Shown here: one piece after another, positions 18,795-27,912 of the stretch
How the letters are laid out: each line of letters starts with the position of its first letter
How positions within the stretch are numbered: the first letter of the stretch is position 1
Position numbers and translations under genes: made by a program
Assembly (NCBI GenBank): GCA_031446105.1
Contig: CP132907.1
Coordinates: 124,001 to 188,000 of the forward strand
DNA length: 64,000 nucleotides
Reading direction: 5' to 3'
From: Arsenophonus sp031446105
GTDB taxonomy: Bacteria; Pseudomonadota; Gammaproteobacteria; Enterobacterales; Enterobacteriaceae
Notes under the pieces: model-generated
What the model was told of the DNA's origin: nothing
The model's input: only the letters and a program-made list of their open reading frames with translations
The model's database searches: none

Positions 18795-19748
18795 TTATTT
18801 ATTTAGTCTTTTTTCTATTGCATCAAATAAAATGCCACTAATAGATATATGTGGCAATGCTAATTCAATTTCTCTAATGCATGTTGGACTAGTAACATTA
18901 ATTTCAGTTAAACGGTCACCAATAATATCTAAACCAACAAATATTAATTCTTTTTCTTTTAAAAGAGATGCAACGCTTTTTGCAATTTTCCAATCTTTTT
19001 TTGTTAATTTTCTTACTTCACCATATCCACCAATTGCTAAGTTACCTCTTATTTCTCCTTGTGGGGGAATTCTAGCTAAACAATAAGGAATTGGTTTGCC
19101 ATCGATCATTAATATACGTTTGTCGCCTTCTTTAATTTCAGGTAAAAAATTTTGAGCCATACAAAAATGTTGTTCTTTTTTAATGAATGTCTCTATAATT
19201 ACATTAAGATTAGGATCATTTTTTTTTATACGAAAAACAGAATCTCCTCCCATTTTATCTAGTGGTTTTAAGATAATATCTTGGTATTTTTTATAAAATT
19301 TATATAGTTGTTTTTTACTTCTTGTAACTAATGTTTTAGGAGTTAATTTAGAAAACCATGATATAAAAATTTTTTCATTACAATCCCGAAGACTTTGTGG
19401 TTTATTAATAATTAAAGTACCTTTTTTTTCTGCTCTTTCAAGAATATAAGTAGCATAAATATATTCAGTATTAAATGGAGGATCTTGTCGCATTAAAATA
19501 ACGTGTAATTTTTTAAGTGCAATATTTTTTTTTATTCCAAATTGATACCATTTTTTAGGATTTTCTTGAATATTTTTAATTTTTTTTGTATATGCATATG
19601 CTTCACCATTTAATAAATATAAATTATGTATTTCCATGTAGTAAATTTCATATCTACGACGTTTTGCTTCTAATAACATAGCAAAACTACTATCTTTTTT
19701 TATATCTATATTTTCAATTGCATTCATGATTATACCTAATTTGATCAT
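18795..19748 (-). CDS. gshB: Glutathione synthetase
   Basis: ATP-grasp ligase adding glycine to gamma-glutamylcysteine, 317 residues (E. coli 316). The N terminus MIKLGIIMNAIENIDIKKDS and blocks DPPFNTEYIYATYILERAE, ILKPLDKMGGDSVFR, LIFVGLDIIGDRLTEIN and SPTCIREIE are conserved. These include the ATP/Mg-binding Asp/Glu/Asn of the C-terminal part. AAGGAT precedes the ATG at 19748. Together with gshA at 27913 the whole two-step glutathione pathway is present in this window, which fits the other antioxidant genes mutY and yggX. Confidence 0.97.
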   Translation of the reverse strand: MIKLGIIMNAIENIDIKKDSSFAMLLEAKRRRYEIYYMEIHNLYLLNGEAYAYTKKIKNIQENPKKWYQFGIKKNIALKKLHVILMRQDPPFNTEYIYATYILERAEKKGTLIINKPQSLRDCNEKIFISWFSKLTPKTLVTRSKKQLYKFYKKYQDIILKPLDKMGGDSVFRIKKNDPNLNVIIETFIKKEQHFCMAQNFLPEIKEGDKRILMIDGKPIPYCLARIPPQGEIRGNLAIGGYGEVRKLTKKDWKIAKSVASLLKEKELIFVGLDIIGDRLTEINVTSPTCIREIELALPHISISGILFDAIEKRLNK

Positions 19749-20586
19749 CTTGTATCCTTAATTAGTTAATAGCATAAAAATAATAATTATAATTTTTTTA
19801 TTAAAAATAATTATTGTGGGTATTTTTATTTAATTTTAATTTTGTCGTATTAAAAATAAAATTTAACAGATAAAAATATAATTCTATTAATGAAGAGTTT
19901 ATTTTTTAAATTAATTTTAATAATCTGTATTTTTTATATCGGTATAGATTAAAAAATATTTGAATAATTATATGGGAATTTATAATAGTACATTTTTTAT
20001 TGTATTATTTTTATTAAATTTTATTTTTTTTGAATAAATAAAAAATATCTTTTATTAATTATAAAAAATAATTTTGTTTATGTTTTTTTATGATATCAGT
20101 TTTTATTTTTTTGCAAATTTTTTAATATTTTTGATTATTTAAAAAATTGATTAAGATAAATGTGTTTATATAAAATAATTAATAGAGCTTATTAATATAA
20201 ATAATAATTATAAAGATAATAAAATAAATTTTTATGCATAAAATATAAAAAATATTCTGATAACATATGCAAAAATTTTTTTATATATTTATAGTTTCTT
20301 TTTAATTAAAATTTTTATATAAAATATTTAATATAACAATATTTATTTTTATAAAATATTTTTTTAAATAACCAAAAAATATCGTATTAAAAATTTGATA
20401 TTTAAAAAAAAGATTTTATATTATTTGAATTTTTTTTGATAGTTATGTTTTCACTTTATCCCAAAAGATTTTTATATGTTATATATTTATATTATGAATT
20501 TTTAAAAAAAATTGAATGTTATATAAAATTTTATGTTTTTTTTTGATTTTAAAAAGTATTAAAAATATTTTATAGGAGCTTTATAA
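19749..20586. other. Divergent spacer gshB/gmhA, no gene
   Basis: About 840 A/T-rich bases between divergent genes that are not neighbours in E. coli, so a rearrangement junction lies here. A short hairpin (20377-20383 with 20397-20403) is the only structure noticed and is not convincing. Confidence 0.45.
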
Positions 20587-21168
20587 ATGTATCAGAAACT
20601 TATTTTTATGGAATTAGAAAAAGCTAGTATTATATTAAAAAATTTTTTAAATTCTAAAAAAAATATTATAGTTATTGAACAAGCAGCAATTATGTTATCT
20701 CTAGCTTTTAAAGCTGGAGGAAAAGTATTATCTTGTGGAAATGGTGGCTCTCATTGTGATGCAATGCATTTTTCTGAGGAATTAACTGGGAGATATCGTG
20801 AAAATCGTATGGGTTATCCTGCTATTGCAATTGCAGATGCCAGTTATTTATCATGTGTGGCTAATGATTTTGGTTACCATTATGTTTTTTCTCGTTATGT
20901 TGAAACAGTTGGTAAGGAAGGCGATATATTATTTGCAATTTCAACATCTGGTAATTCTAGTAATATTATTTATGCTATAGAAGCTGCACATATAAAAGGA
21001 ATGAAAGTTATTTCATTGACAGGTAATGATGGTGGAAAAATATCAAAAATAACTGATCTTGAAATTCGGGTACCTCATTTTGGTTATCCTGATCGCATTC
21101 AGGAAATACATATTAAAGTGATACATATTTTAATTCAAATAGTAGAAAAAGAAATGGCAAAAAGATAG
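20587..21168 (+). CDS. gmhA: Phosphoheptose isomerase
   Basis: Converts sedoheptulose-7-phosphate to D-glycero-D-manno-heptose-7-phosphate, the first step to the heptose of the LPS inner core. It is 193 residues (E. coli 192), a SIS-domain protein. The zinc ligands His61, Glu65, Gln172 and His180 are all present at the E. coli positions (GNGGSHCDAMHFSEE and RIQEIHIKVIH). The sugar-phosphate loop STSGNSSN is at about 119-126. AGGAG precedes the ATG at 20587. Its retention suggests that the cell still makes LPS with a heptose core, which is not universal in reduced symbionts. Confidence 0.97.
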   Translation: MYQKLIFMELEKASIILKNFLNSKKNIIVIEQAAIMLSLAFKAGGKVLSCGNGGSHCDAMHFSEELTGRYRENRMGYPAIAIADASYLSCVANDFGYHYVFSRYVETVGKEGDILFAISTSGNSSNIIYAIEAAHIKGMKVISLTGNDGGKISKITDLEIRVPHFGYPDRIQEIHIKVIHILIQIVEKEMAKR

Positions 21169-21764
21169 GATTGTATTTTGTTTTACTAAATATTTAACAG
21201 ATAATAATTTATTGAATTTTAGAATTTATGTTGCGTAATATTTGTAATTTTTTTTATAAATTATTTTATATTTTTTATTATATTTTCAGAAATATATTTT
21301 TTATAAAAATGCATTATAGATTTGTAAGTATGATTTATAGATAATATAATTTTTAAAATATATTTTTTGAAGATTTAAATATTTTTTTAAAAAAATATTT
21401 AAAGTTTTTTTTATTTATAATAATAAAAAATTAATTATTATGCTAAATTCTTATTAAAAGAACTGTAAGGGATCAAATAAAAATTGATAAAAATAATACT
21501 GTTAATTTTATTGAAAAATATTTTAAGTATAAAATAATTTTTATTTTTTCTTAATGTATTTTTATAATTTTTTTAAAAATAAGTATTATTTTTTTTTGAA
21601 TTAATCTTATATAACTAAAAAATTATAATATAAGTTATAGTTTTTTTGTATTTTTATTTTTTTAATTTATGTAAATAATATTTTTTATAATTTTTATGAA
21701 TATAGAAATTATAAAAATTTGATAATTAATTAATAGATTTTCTTAAAAAAGGAAAATATTTTTT
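21169..21764. other. Spacer gmhA-pncC, no gene
   Basis: About 600 bases of A/T-rich sequence with no recognised coding or RNA feature. The two flanking genes are not neighbours in E. coli. Confidence 0.45.
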
Positions 21765-22271
21765 ATGAGTACTGAACAGTTATTTTATAAATTAAGTAGA
21801 GATTTAGGTAATAATCTTAAAAAAAAACATAAAATAATAACTTTTGTAGAATCGTGTACAGGAGGATGGATAAGTAAAGTTATTACTGATGTTGCAGGTA
21901 GTTCTGCTTATTTTCAGAAAGCCTTTATTACCTATAGTGATGATGCTAAACATGATATGTTAGGTATTAATAAAACAATTTTAAGTAAATATGGTGCTGT
22001 AAGTAAAGAAGTTGTAATAGATATGTCAAAAAAAGCATTAGTAATAGCAAATGCTGATTTTTCACTTTCAGTTAGTGGTATTGCTGGTCCTAATAGTAAT
22101 GCTAATTTAAAACCAATTGGTATGGTTTGGTTTGCTATTTCTCGTAAAAGTTTTTTCAATCATCCAGTAATTAGGACTTACTGTTGTTATTTTAAAGGAA
22201 ATCGTTTTCAAATAAGGCGTCAAGCAGTAATTTTTTCGCTTAAAAAATTATTAAAAGAAATAAAAATATAA
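21765..22271 (+). CDS. pncC: Nicotinamide-nucleotide amidase
   Basis: CinA C-terminal-domain protein that deamidates NMN to nicotinate mononucleotide and so recycles NMN made by NAD-dependent DNA ligase. It is 168 residues (E. coli 165). The nucleophile Ser30 is in TFVESCTGGWISKVITDVAG, with the downstream motifs AFITYSDDAK and SVSGIAGPN intact. The E. coli order pncC-recA-recX-alaS-csrA is kept except that recA and recX are missing. The start is ATG at 21765 with an AAAGGAA ribosome site. Confidence 0.94.
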   Translation: MSTEQLFYKLSRDLGNNLKKKHKIITFVESCTGGWISKVITDVAGSSAYFQKAFITYSDDAKHDMLGINKTILSKYGAVSKEVVIDMSKKALVIANADFSLSVSGIAGPNSNANLKPIGMVWFAISRKSFFNHPVIRTYCCYFKGNRFQIRRQAVIFSLKKLLKEIKI

Positions 22272-23197
22272 TTTTATATTTATTTTTTTAATATTTGTTT
22301 TTATGAAAAAGGTTTTTTATGAAAAAGATAATTAATTTTTAAATAAATTTTTTGATTTTTTTTAAAATATTTTTTCAAAAAAAATCTTATGGTATGTATT
22401 TAATATTAACAATAAATGCATGTTCATATTATAATTGTAGTTATCAGGATTTTAAAAAACAAAAAAATTATTAAAAATTAAATTCATTTTTTTCAAAAAA
22501 TTATAAAATTTTGATTTTATAAATTAATTTTAAGTAATTTTTTGTAATATATTTTTTATGATATATAAAGTAAAAAAAATCTATTTTAAAAAAATAATAG
22601 ATATATAATGTTTATTTTTTGTTTAATTTATTGAAATTATTTTAATATAATAATTTCATAAATCTTAATAATTTTATAAATATATTAGTGTGATGAAATT
22701 TTAACATAAATTTTTATTTTTATAATTTTAAATATATTTAAAAAAATATTAAAATTATATCATAAATCTTTATATAATTAAGATGATTAATAATATATAA
22801 AAATTAACTTTTATTATTATATATAATAAATTGTTATTATTTCAATCAATATATTTAATAATTTTTTTTTAATTTATGTTAGAGTAATATTTTTTTTAAA
22901 TCTTTTTAATTCATTTTATAAAAATAAAATATATAAAATTATATAAATTATGTAATTGTTTTTGTTTTTAGTTTTTAAATTTATTTTTTTGTTTTTTTTA
23001 AAAAATAATAATAATAACGCAATAAAATAAATATTTATTAAGGTTTTATGAAATTATAAAATTAATCTTGTAATGCATCTAAAGTTTAGAATATGATTAT
23101 GAATTACAAATTTTAAATATTATTTTTATTAATTTTAAAAAAATGTTCTTTTATTTAAAATGTTTTATTTATTTTTAGATTTGATTTTAGGATAATT
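22272..23197. other. Gene desert at the former recA-recX locus
   Basis: The 926-base spacer between pncC and alaS is where E. coli K-12 has recA and recX (about 1.7 kb). The sequence is almost pure A/T with stops in all frames. I could not see any RecA motif (no Walker A GPESSGKT-like codons) or a LexA-box-like palindrome. Confidence 0.65.
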
Positions 23198-25834
23198 ATG
23201 AGTAGTAAAAGTACCAATGAGATTCGTCAGGCGTTTCTCGATTTTTTTTATACCCAAGGGCATAAAATTTTACCCAGTAGTTCATTGGTTCCAAATAATG
23301 ATTCAACGTTAATTTTTACTAATGCAGGCATGAATCAATTTAAAGATGTTTTTCTAGGATTAGAAAAAAGAAATTATTCTAAAGTAGCAACAGTACAACG
23401 TTGTGTTCGAGCTGGCGGTAAACATAATGATTTAAAAAATGTTGGTTATACTACTCGTCATCACACATTTTTTGAAATGTTAGGAAATTTTAGTTTTGGT
23501 GATTATTTTAAAAAAGATGCAATAAAATATGCTTGGGATTTACTTACAAGTAAAACATGGTTTAATTTACCAAAAGAAAAATTTTGGATTACTGTTCATA
23601 ATTCTGACAATGAATCATATAATATTTGGCATAAAGAAATTGGTATCCCATCAAAACGCATTATTAGAATAGGTGATAATAAAGAAATACCTTATTCTTC
23701 TGATAATTTTTGGCAAATGGGGAATACTGGACCTTGTGGCCCATGCACTGAAATATTTTATGATTATGGTGAACATGTTTTTGGTAATCCGCCTGGTTCC
23801 AAACAAGATATTGGCAACCGTTATATTGAAATTTGGAATATTGTATTTATGGAATACAATCGTCATTCTAATGGGCATCTTACAATTTTGCCAAATTATT
23901 CTGTTGACACAGGAATGGGGCTTGAACGTATTGTTTCTGTATTACAATCTGTTAATTCAAATTATGAAATTGATATATTTCGTCAATTAATTTTTTATAT
24001 TGCTGAAATAATAAATTTATCAGATTTGTCTGATAAATCATTATTAATAATTGCAGATCATATTAGATCTAGTGTTTTTTTGATTTCTGATGGTGTATTT
24101 CCCTCTAATGAAGGAAATGGTTATGTATTACGTCGTATTATTCGTAGAGCAGTTTTTCATGGATACAGATTAGGAATAAAAAAGACTTTTTTTTATAAAT
24201 TAGTTAAACCTTTGATTCATGTTATGGGTGCAATTTCTGATGAATTAAAAAATAAAAAAAATAATATTGAAATAATATTAAAAAACGAAGAAGAACAGTT
24301 CCATAAAACTTTAATTCGCGGTTTGTATTTATTAGATAATGAATTATCTAAAATAAAGGATAACACTTTATCTGGAGAAATTGCATTTCGTCTTTATGAT
24401 ACTTATGGTGTTCCATTTGATTTAATTGATGATGTTTGTTCTGAACGTAATATTCGATTTGATAAGTTAGATTTTAATGCTTTCTTAGAAAAACAAAGAT
24501 TTCAAGCCAGAAAGTTTAATAATTTTTTTTCTGATTATAATAATATAATTAAGGTAAATATTAATAGCCATTTTTTAGGTTATGAACATAATAAAACAAA
24601 TGCTATAGTAAAAGCTATTTTCAGTAATGGTCAATTTGTAAATGTATTAAATAAAAATGAAAAAGGAATTATTTTTCTTGATAAAACCGTCTTCTATCCT
24701 GAATCAGGCGGACAAATTGGTGATATAGGAATATTGGGAAATAAAAATTGTGAATTTCTTGTAACTGATACACAAAAATATACTGCAGCAATTGGACATA
24801 TTGGTAAATTAAAATCTGGAATAATAAGTATTAATCAGTTGATTGAAGCAAAAATTGACACTATACATCGTTGTGCACTTGAAATGAATCATTCAGCGAC
24901 TCATTTATTAAATACAGCTTTGCGTATTGTATTAGGAAATCACGTTATTCAAAAAGGATCTTTAATTAATAATAAATATTTACGATTTGATTTTTCGCAT
25001 TTTAAATCATTAAGTTTATTAGAAATAAATCAAATTGAAGATCTTATAAATTATCAAATTCGTAAAAATAGTCTTATTTTAAAAAAATTAATGGATATAA
25101 ATGAAGCAAAGAAAAAAAATATTATTATGTTTTTTGATAAGCAGTATCCTAAAGAAGTGCGTGTATTAAGTATAGGGGATTTTTCTAGTGAATTATGCGT
25201 AGGTACACATGTAATTCGTACTGGAGATATAGGATTATTTCGTATTAAGAGTGAATTTAGTATGGCTGCTGGTGTTCGTAGAATAGAAGCAGTAACAGGT
25301 CAGGCAGCAATAGATTATGTTCATCAAGAACATAATTTATTAACTAATATTTGTGAAGTTTTAAAAACTGAAAAAAAAAGTATAATTATAAAAATTAAAT
25401 TTATTTTAGAAACAATAAAAAAATTAAAAATTTCTTTAAATATATTTCAAAAAAAAGAATTGATTAAAGAAAAAATATATTTAAAAAAACAAGTAAAAAT
25501 TATTAAAGGAATCAATGTTTTAATTACTCAAGTCAATATTATTGATGTTAAGGAATTACGTATTTTAGTAAATGAATTTAAAAATCAATTACAATCAGCA
25601 GTTATTGTCTTTGGAAGTATTAATAATAATGAAATTACTGTAATTGTTGGTGTTACAAAAGATTTAAGTTTTAAAATAAAGGCTAATGATATAATTGTAT
25701 TTGTTGCAAAGAAAATAGATGGTAAAGGAGGTGGTAGTTATGAAATAGCTCAAGTTCGTGGAACTAATCATATAATGGCAATTTCTTCTGTATTAGCAGC
25801 AGTTGAAAAATGGATTAATTTACGTTTAAAATAA
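23198..25834 (+). CDS. alaS: Alanyl-tRNA synthetase
   Basis: Class II synthetase of 878 residues (E. coli 876), with the full four-part layout. The catalytic domain has RCVRAGGKHNDLKNVG and HTFFEMLGNFSFGDY; the tRNA-recognition region follows. The editing domain carries zinc ligands His565 and His569 (HSATH) and Cys667 and His671 (CVGTH). The C-terminal C-Ala domain is GGGSYEIAQVRG-containing. The C-terminal third is Lys/Ile-rich and the most diverged. The start ATG at 23198 has AGGA upstream. It is followed by csrA as in E. coli. Confidence 0.97.
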   Translation: MSSKSTNEIRQAFLDFFYTQGHKILPSSSLVPNNDSTLIFTNAGMNQFKDVFLGLEKRNYSKVATVQRCVRAGGKHNDLKNVGYTTRHHTFFEMLGNFSFGDYFKKDAIKYAWDLLTSKTWFNLPKEKFWITVHNSDNESYNIWHKEIGIPSKRIIRIGDNKEIPYSSDNFWQMGNTGPCGPCTEIFYDYGEHVFGNPPGSKQDIGNRYIEIWNIVFMEYNRHSNGHLTILPNYSVDTGMGLERIVSVLQSVNSNYEIDIFRQLIFYIAEIINLSDLSDKSLLIIADHIRSSVFLISDGVFPSNEGNGYVLRRIIRRAVFHGYRLGIKKTFFYKLVKPLIHVMGAISDELKNKKNNIEIILKNEEEQFHKTLIRGLYLLDNELSKIKDNTLSGEIAFRLYDTYGVPFDLIDDVCSERNIRFDKLDFNAFLEKQRFQARKFNNFFSDYNNIIKVNINSHFLGYEHNKTNAIVKAIFSNGQFVNVLNKNEKGIIFLDKTVFYPESGGQIGDIGILGNKNCEFLVTDTQKYTAAIGHIGKLKSGIISINQLIEAKIDTIHRCALEMNHSATHLLNTALRIVLGNHVIQKGSLINNKYLRFDFSHFKSLSLLEINQIEDLINYQIRKNSLILKKLMDINEAKKKNIIMFFDKQYPKEVRVLSIGDFSSELCVGTHVIRTGDIGLFRIKSEFSMAAGVRRIEAVTGQAAIDYVHQEHNLLTNICEVLKTEKKSIIIKIKFILETIKKLKISLNIFQKKELIKEKIYLKKQVKIIKGINVLITQVNIIDVKELRILVNEFKNQLQSAVIVFGSINNNEITVIVGVTKDLSFKIKANDIIVFVAKKIDGKGGGSYEIAQVRGTNHIMAISSVLAAVEKWINLRLK

Positions 25835-25919
25835 ATTAAATAGCGTAGTTTTACGTATATTAAGAATTATATAATTTTGTTTTTTAAAATTATTTATAAA
25901 AATATAGTCTTTAATATCA

Positions 25920-26034
25920 AATGAACATATTTAATTTAATATTTTAGCTGCATTTCATTGCTTTGTGATTTCATGGTGTGATGAATAATAGTAAAAAACT
26001 AAATCCGACTCTTTAAAATTTCAAGGAGCAAAGA
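25920..26034 (+). promoter_or_regulatory. Conserved csrA leader with GGA ribosome site
   Basis: The 100 or so bases before csrA are visibly richer in G and C than other spacers. They end in the ribosome site AAGGAG (26023-26028), six bases before the ATG. In E. coli CsrA represses its own translation by binding GGA sites including this one. The retained AAGGAGCAAAG context makes autoregulation likely here too, but a second GGA loop was not identified. Confidence 0.5.
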
Positions 26035-26217
26035 ATGCTTATTTTGACTCGTCGAGTTGGTGAAACGCTTATGATAGGCGATGAGGTAAAAGTAACAGTA
26101 TTAGGTGTAAAAGGTAATCAAGTACGTATAGGAGTTGATGCACCGAAAGAAGTTTCTGTTCACCGTGAAGAAATTTATCAAAGAATTCAAGCGGAAAAAT
26201 CTAAAAAAAATAATTAG
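26035..26217 (+). CDS. csrA: Carbon storage regulator CsrA
   Basis: A 60-residue RNA-binding dimer (E. coli 61) that represses or activates translation at GGA-containing leaders. It is nearly identical to E. coli through residue 54, with RNA-contacting Leu4 and Arg44 both present (MLILTRRVGE and SVHREEIYQR). Only the last six residues differ. This is one of the most conserved proteins in the window. Synteny alaS-csrA-tRNA-Ser-tRNA-Arg-gshA is as in E. coli. Neither CsrB/CsrC-like antagonist RNAs nor BarA/UvrY genes are in this window. Confidence 0.97.
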   Translation: MLILTRRVGETLMIGDEVKVTVLGVKGNQVRIGVDAPKEVSVHREEIYQRIQAEKSKKNN

Positions 26218-26710
26218 TAATTTTTTAATAATATTTATTATATATTTTATAAATTTTTGTTTAGTAGTTTAATAATATTTTTTAATTTATTTTGTATTTT
26301 TTATGTAATAACTTTTTTATTTTTTTATATTTATAATTTATAATATTATAAATTAATGAATATAAATATTAAATAAAACTATTATTTTTTTAATTTTTTT
26401 TATTTTCTAGGAAATTTATTATTAATAGTTGATTAATTAGTTTATAATATAAACTAAAATAATAAAATAAATATTTTATTTATATCAAATAATATATTTT
26501 TTTGTTAATTATTTTTTGTTTTGTAGTGGATTTTTTATAATAAAAAAATATTATTTATATATTATTAAATATATTAAATTTTAATTATTTTAATTTTATA
26601 TAATCTAAATATTATTTTTTTTAAAATTGTTTGACTTTTTTTGTTTTAAAAGTAATATTCTATTTGAAATAAAATTAATACTATAATTTAGTATGTTGGT
26701 TATTTTTTTT
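26218..26710. other. Spacer csrA to tRNA-Ser, with tRNA promoter candidate
   Basis: About 490 A/T-rich bases. No gene was seen. The right end holds the likely tRNA promoter described separately. Confidence 0.5.
26631..26687 (+). promoter_or_regulatory. Candidate promoter(s) for tRNA-Ser/tRNA-Arg
   Basis: TTGACT at 26631-26636 is followed after 16 bases by TAATAT (26653-26658), a fair sigma-70 pair. A perfect TATAAT also occurs at 26682-26687, 23 bases before the tRNA, but without a well-spaced -35. Which one is used cannot be told by eye. Confidence 0.35.
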
Positions 26711-26800
26711 GGTGAGGTGGCCGAGTGGTTAAAGGCGCTCCCCTGCTAAGGGAGTATGTATTTAATTATTGCATCGAGGGTTCGAATCCCTCTCTCGCCG
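26711..26800 (+). tRNA. serV: tRNA-Ser (GCU)
   Basis: A 90-base class II tRNA with a long variable arm. The acceptor GGTGAGG pairs with TCTCGCC (two G-T wobbles). The anticodon loop CTGCTAA gives GCU, which reads AGC/AGU. The T arm is GAGGG-TTCGAAT-CCCTC and the discriminator G73 is as expected for Ser. T follows directly, so CCA is not encoded. It matches E. coli serV in the same position after csrA. Confidence 0.97.
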
Positions 26801-26841
26801 TTTTTTCTTTTATTTTGATATTTGATTTTAAAATTTAATAT

Positions 26842-26915
26842 GCATCCATAGCTCAGTTGGATAGAGTACTCGGCTACGAACCGAGCGGTCGGAGGTTCGA
26901 ATCCTTCTGGATGCG
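26842..26915 (+). tRNA. argV: tRNA-Arg (ACG)
   Basis: A 74-base cloverleaf. The acceptor GCATCCA pairs with TGGATGC, the anticodon loop CTACGAA gives ACG (A34 to be edited to inosine by TadA), and the T arm is GGAGG/CCTTC. The discriminator is G where E. coli argV has A. CCA is not encoded. E. coli has four argV-type copies here; one remains. Confidence 0.97.
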
Positions 26916-27912
26916 TTTAAAATACCATAAAACCCTAATAATAAATTAATAAATAAAGGTTTTTTTTAATATATAATTTAGTTTAAATAAGTATTATAAA
27001 TTAAAATAATTAAAATTAATGTTTTTTATTATTACATTTTTTTATAATTTTTTATTATAAATTTATGCAGTAAAAAAATAGAATATTTTTTAAAACAATA
27101 TTTTTTAAAAAATGCTATTAATGTTCAATTTATATTAGTTATGGATAATATTTAATATTTATTTATAATATAAATTATAAAATTATTTTTATATCCATAA
27201 TCTGTTATTCAATTTTTCTTTTTAAAATATTATAAGAAATTTATTCTTAAGAATAAATTTCTTATTTATTATCAATTTAAATATATAATTTATAGTTTTT
27301 ATCTAAATTTATTAATATAAAAAAATTAAATTTCATAAAATAATTGTGTATATTTTTTATATAAAAAATATAATTTATTTATAATATATTAATATAAAAA
27401 TTTATCAGTAATAAAAAATTAACACAAGATATTTTAATAATTTCTGATATTTTTTTTAAATTAATATATTTATAATAAAAACATATATTATTTTAATTAT
27501 GTTGTTTTAACTACTTTATGGTGAATTAAAAATATTAGTTATGTTTATTTGTTTTTGTAAAAAATATAAAATATTTATTTTAATAATAGAATTTTAAAAT
27601 AATAAATACTATTTAGATTATATTATTTTTTGAACATGTAAAAAATTTAAAAAATATGATTATTATATTATAAAATAGTTTTTTTATAAAAAATTAAATA
27701 ATATATTTTAGAATTTTTTTATAAAACTAAATGATCATATTTTTTATAGAAATTAGTTTTTTATTTTTATTGATTATCAAATATTTTTTTATATTATAAA
27801 AATTATTAATGTAAAATATTAATTAAAATAATCTAAAAAATAATGATTGTCATTATATAGGTTCAAAGTAATTTTAAAAAACATTACTAAGAATGAATAA
27901 CGGAAGGTCAAT
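26916..27912. other. Spacer tRNA-Arg to gshA, former extra tRNA-Arg/yqaB region
   Basis: About 1 kb of A/T-rich DNA. AAAACC at about 26929 and GGTTTTTTTT at about 26958 could form a weak terminator after the tRNAs. A perfect 34-bp palindrome lies at 27232-27265. No gene was recognised. Confidence 0.5.
27232..27265. repeat. Perfect 34-bp palindrome
   Basis: Every base from 27232 to 27265 is complementary to its mirror position around the centre 27248/27249. The 17-base arm reads ATAAGAAATTTATTCTT. As RNA it would form a long hairpin with a minimal loop. No strong T run follows on either side, so a terminator role is only one option. Confidence 0.85.
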
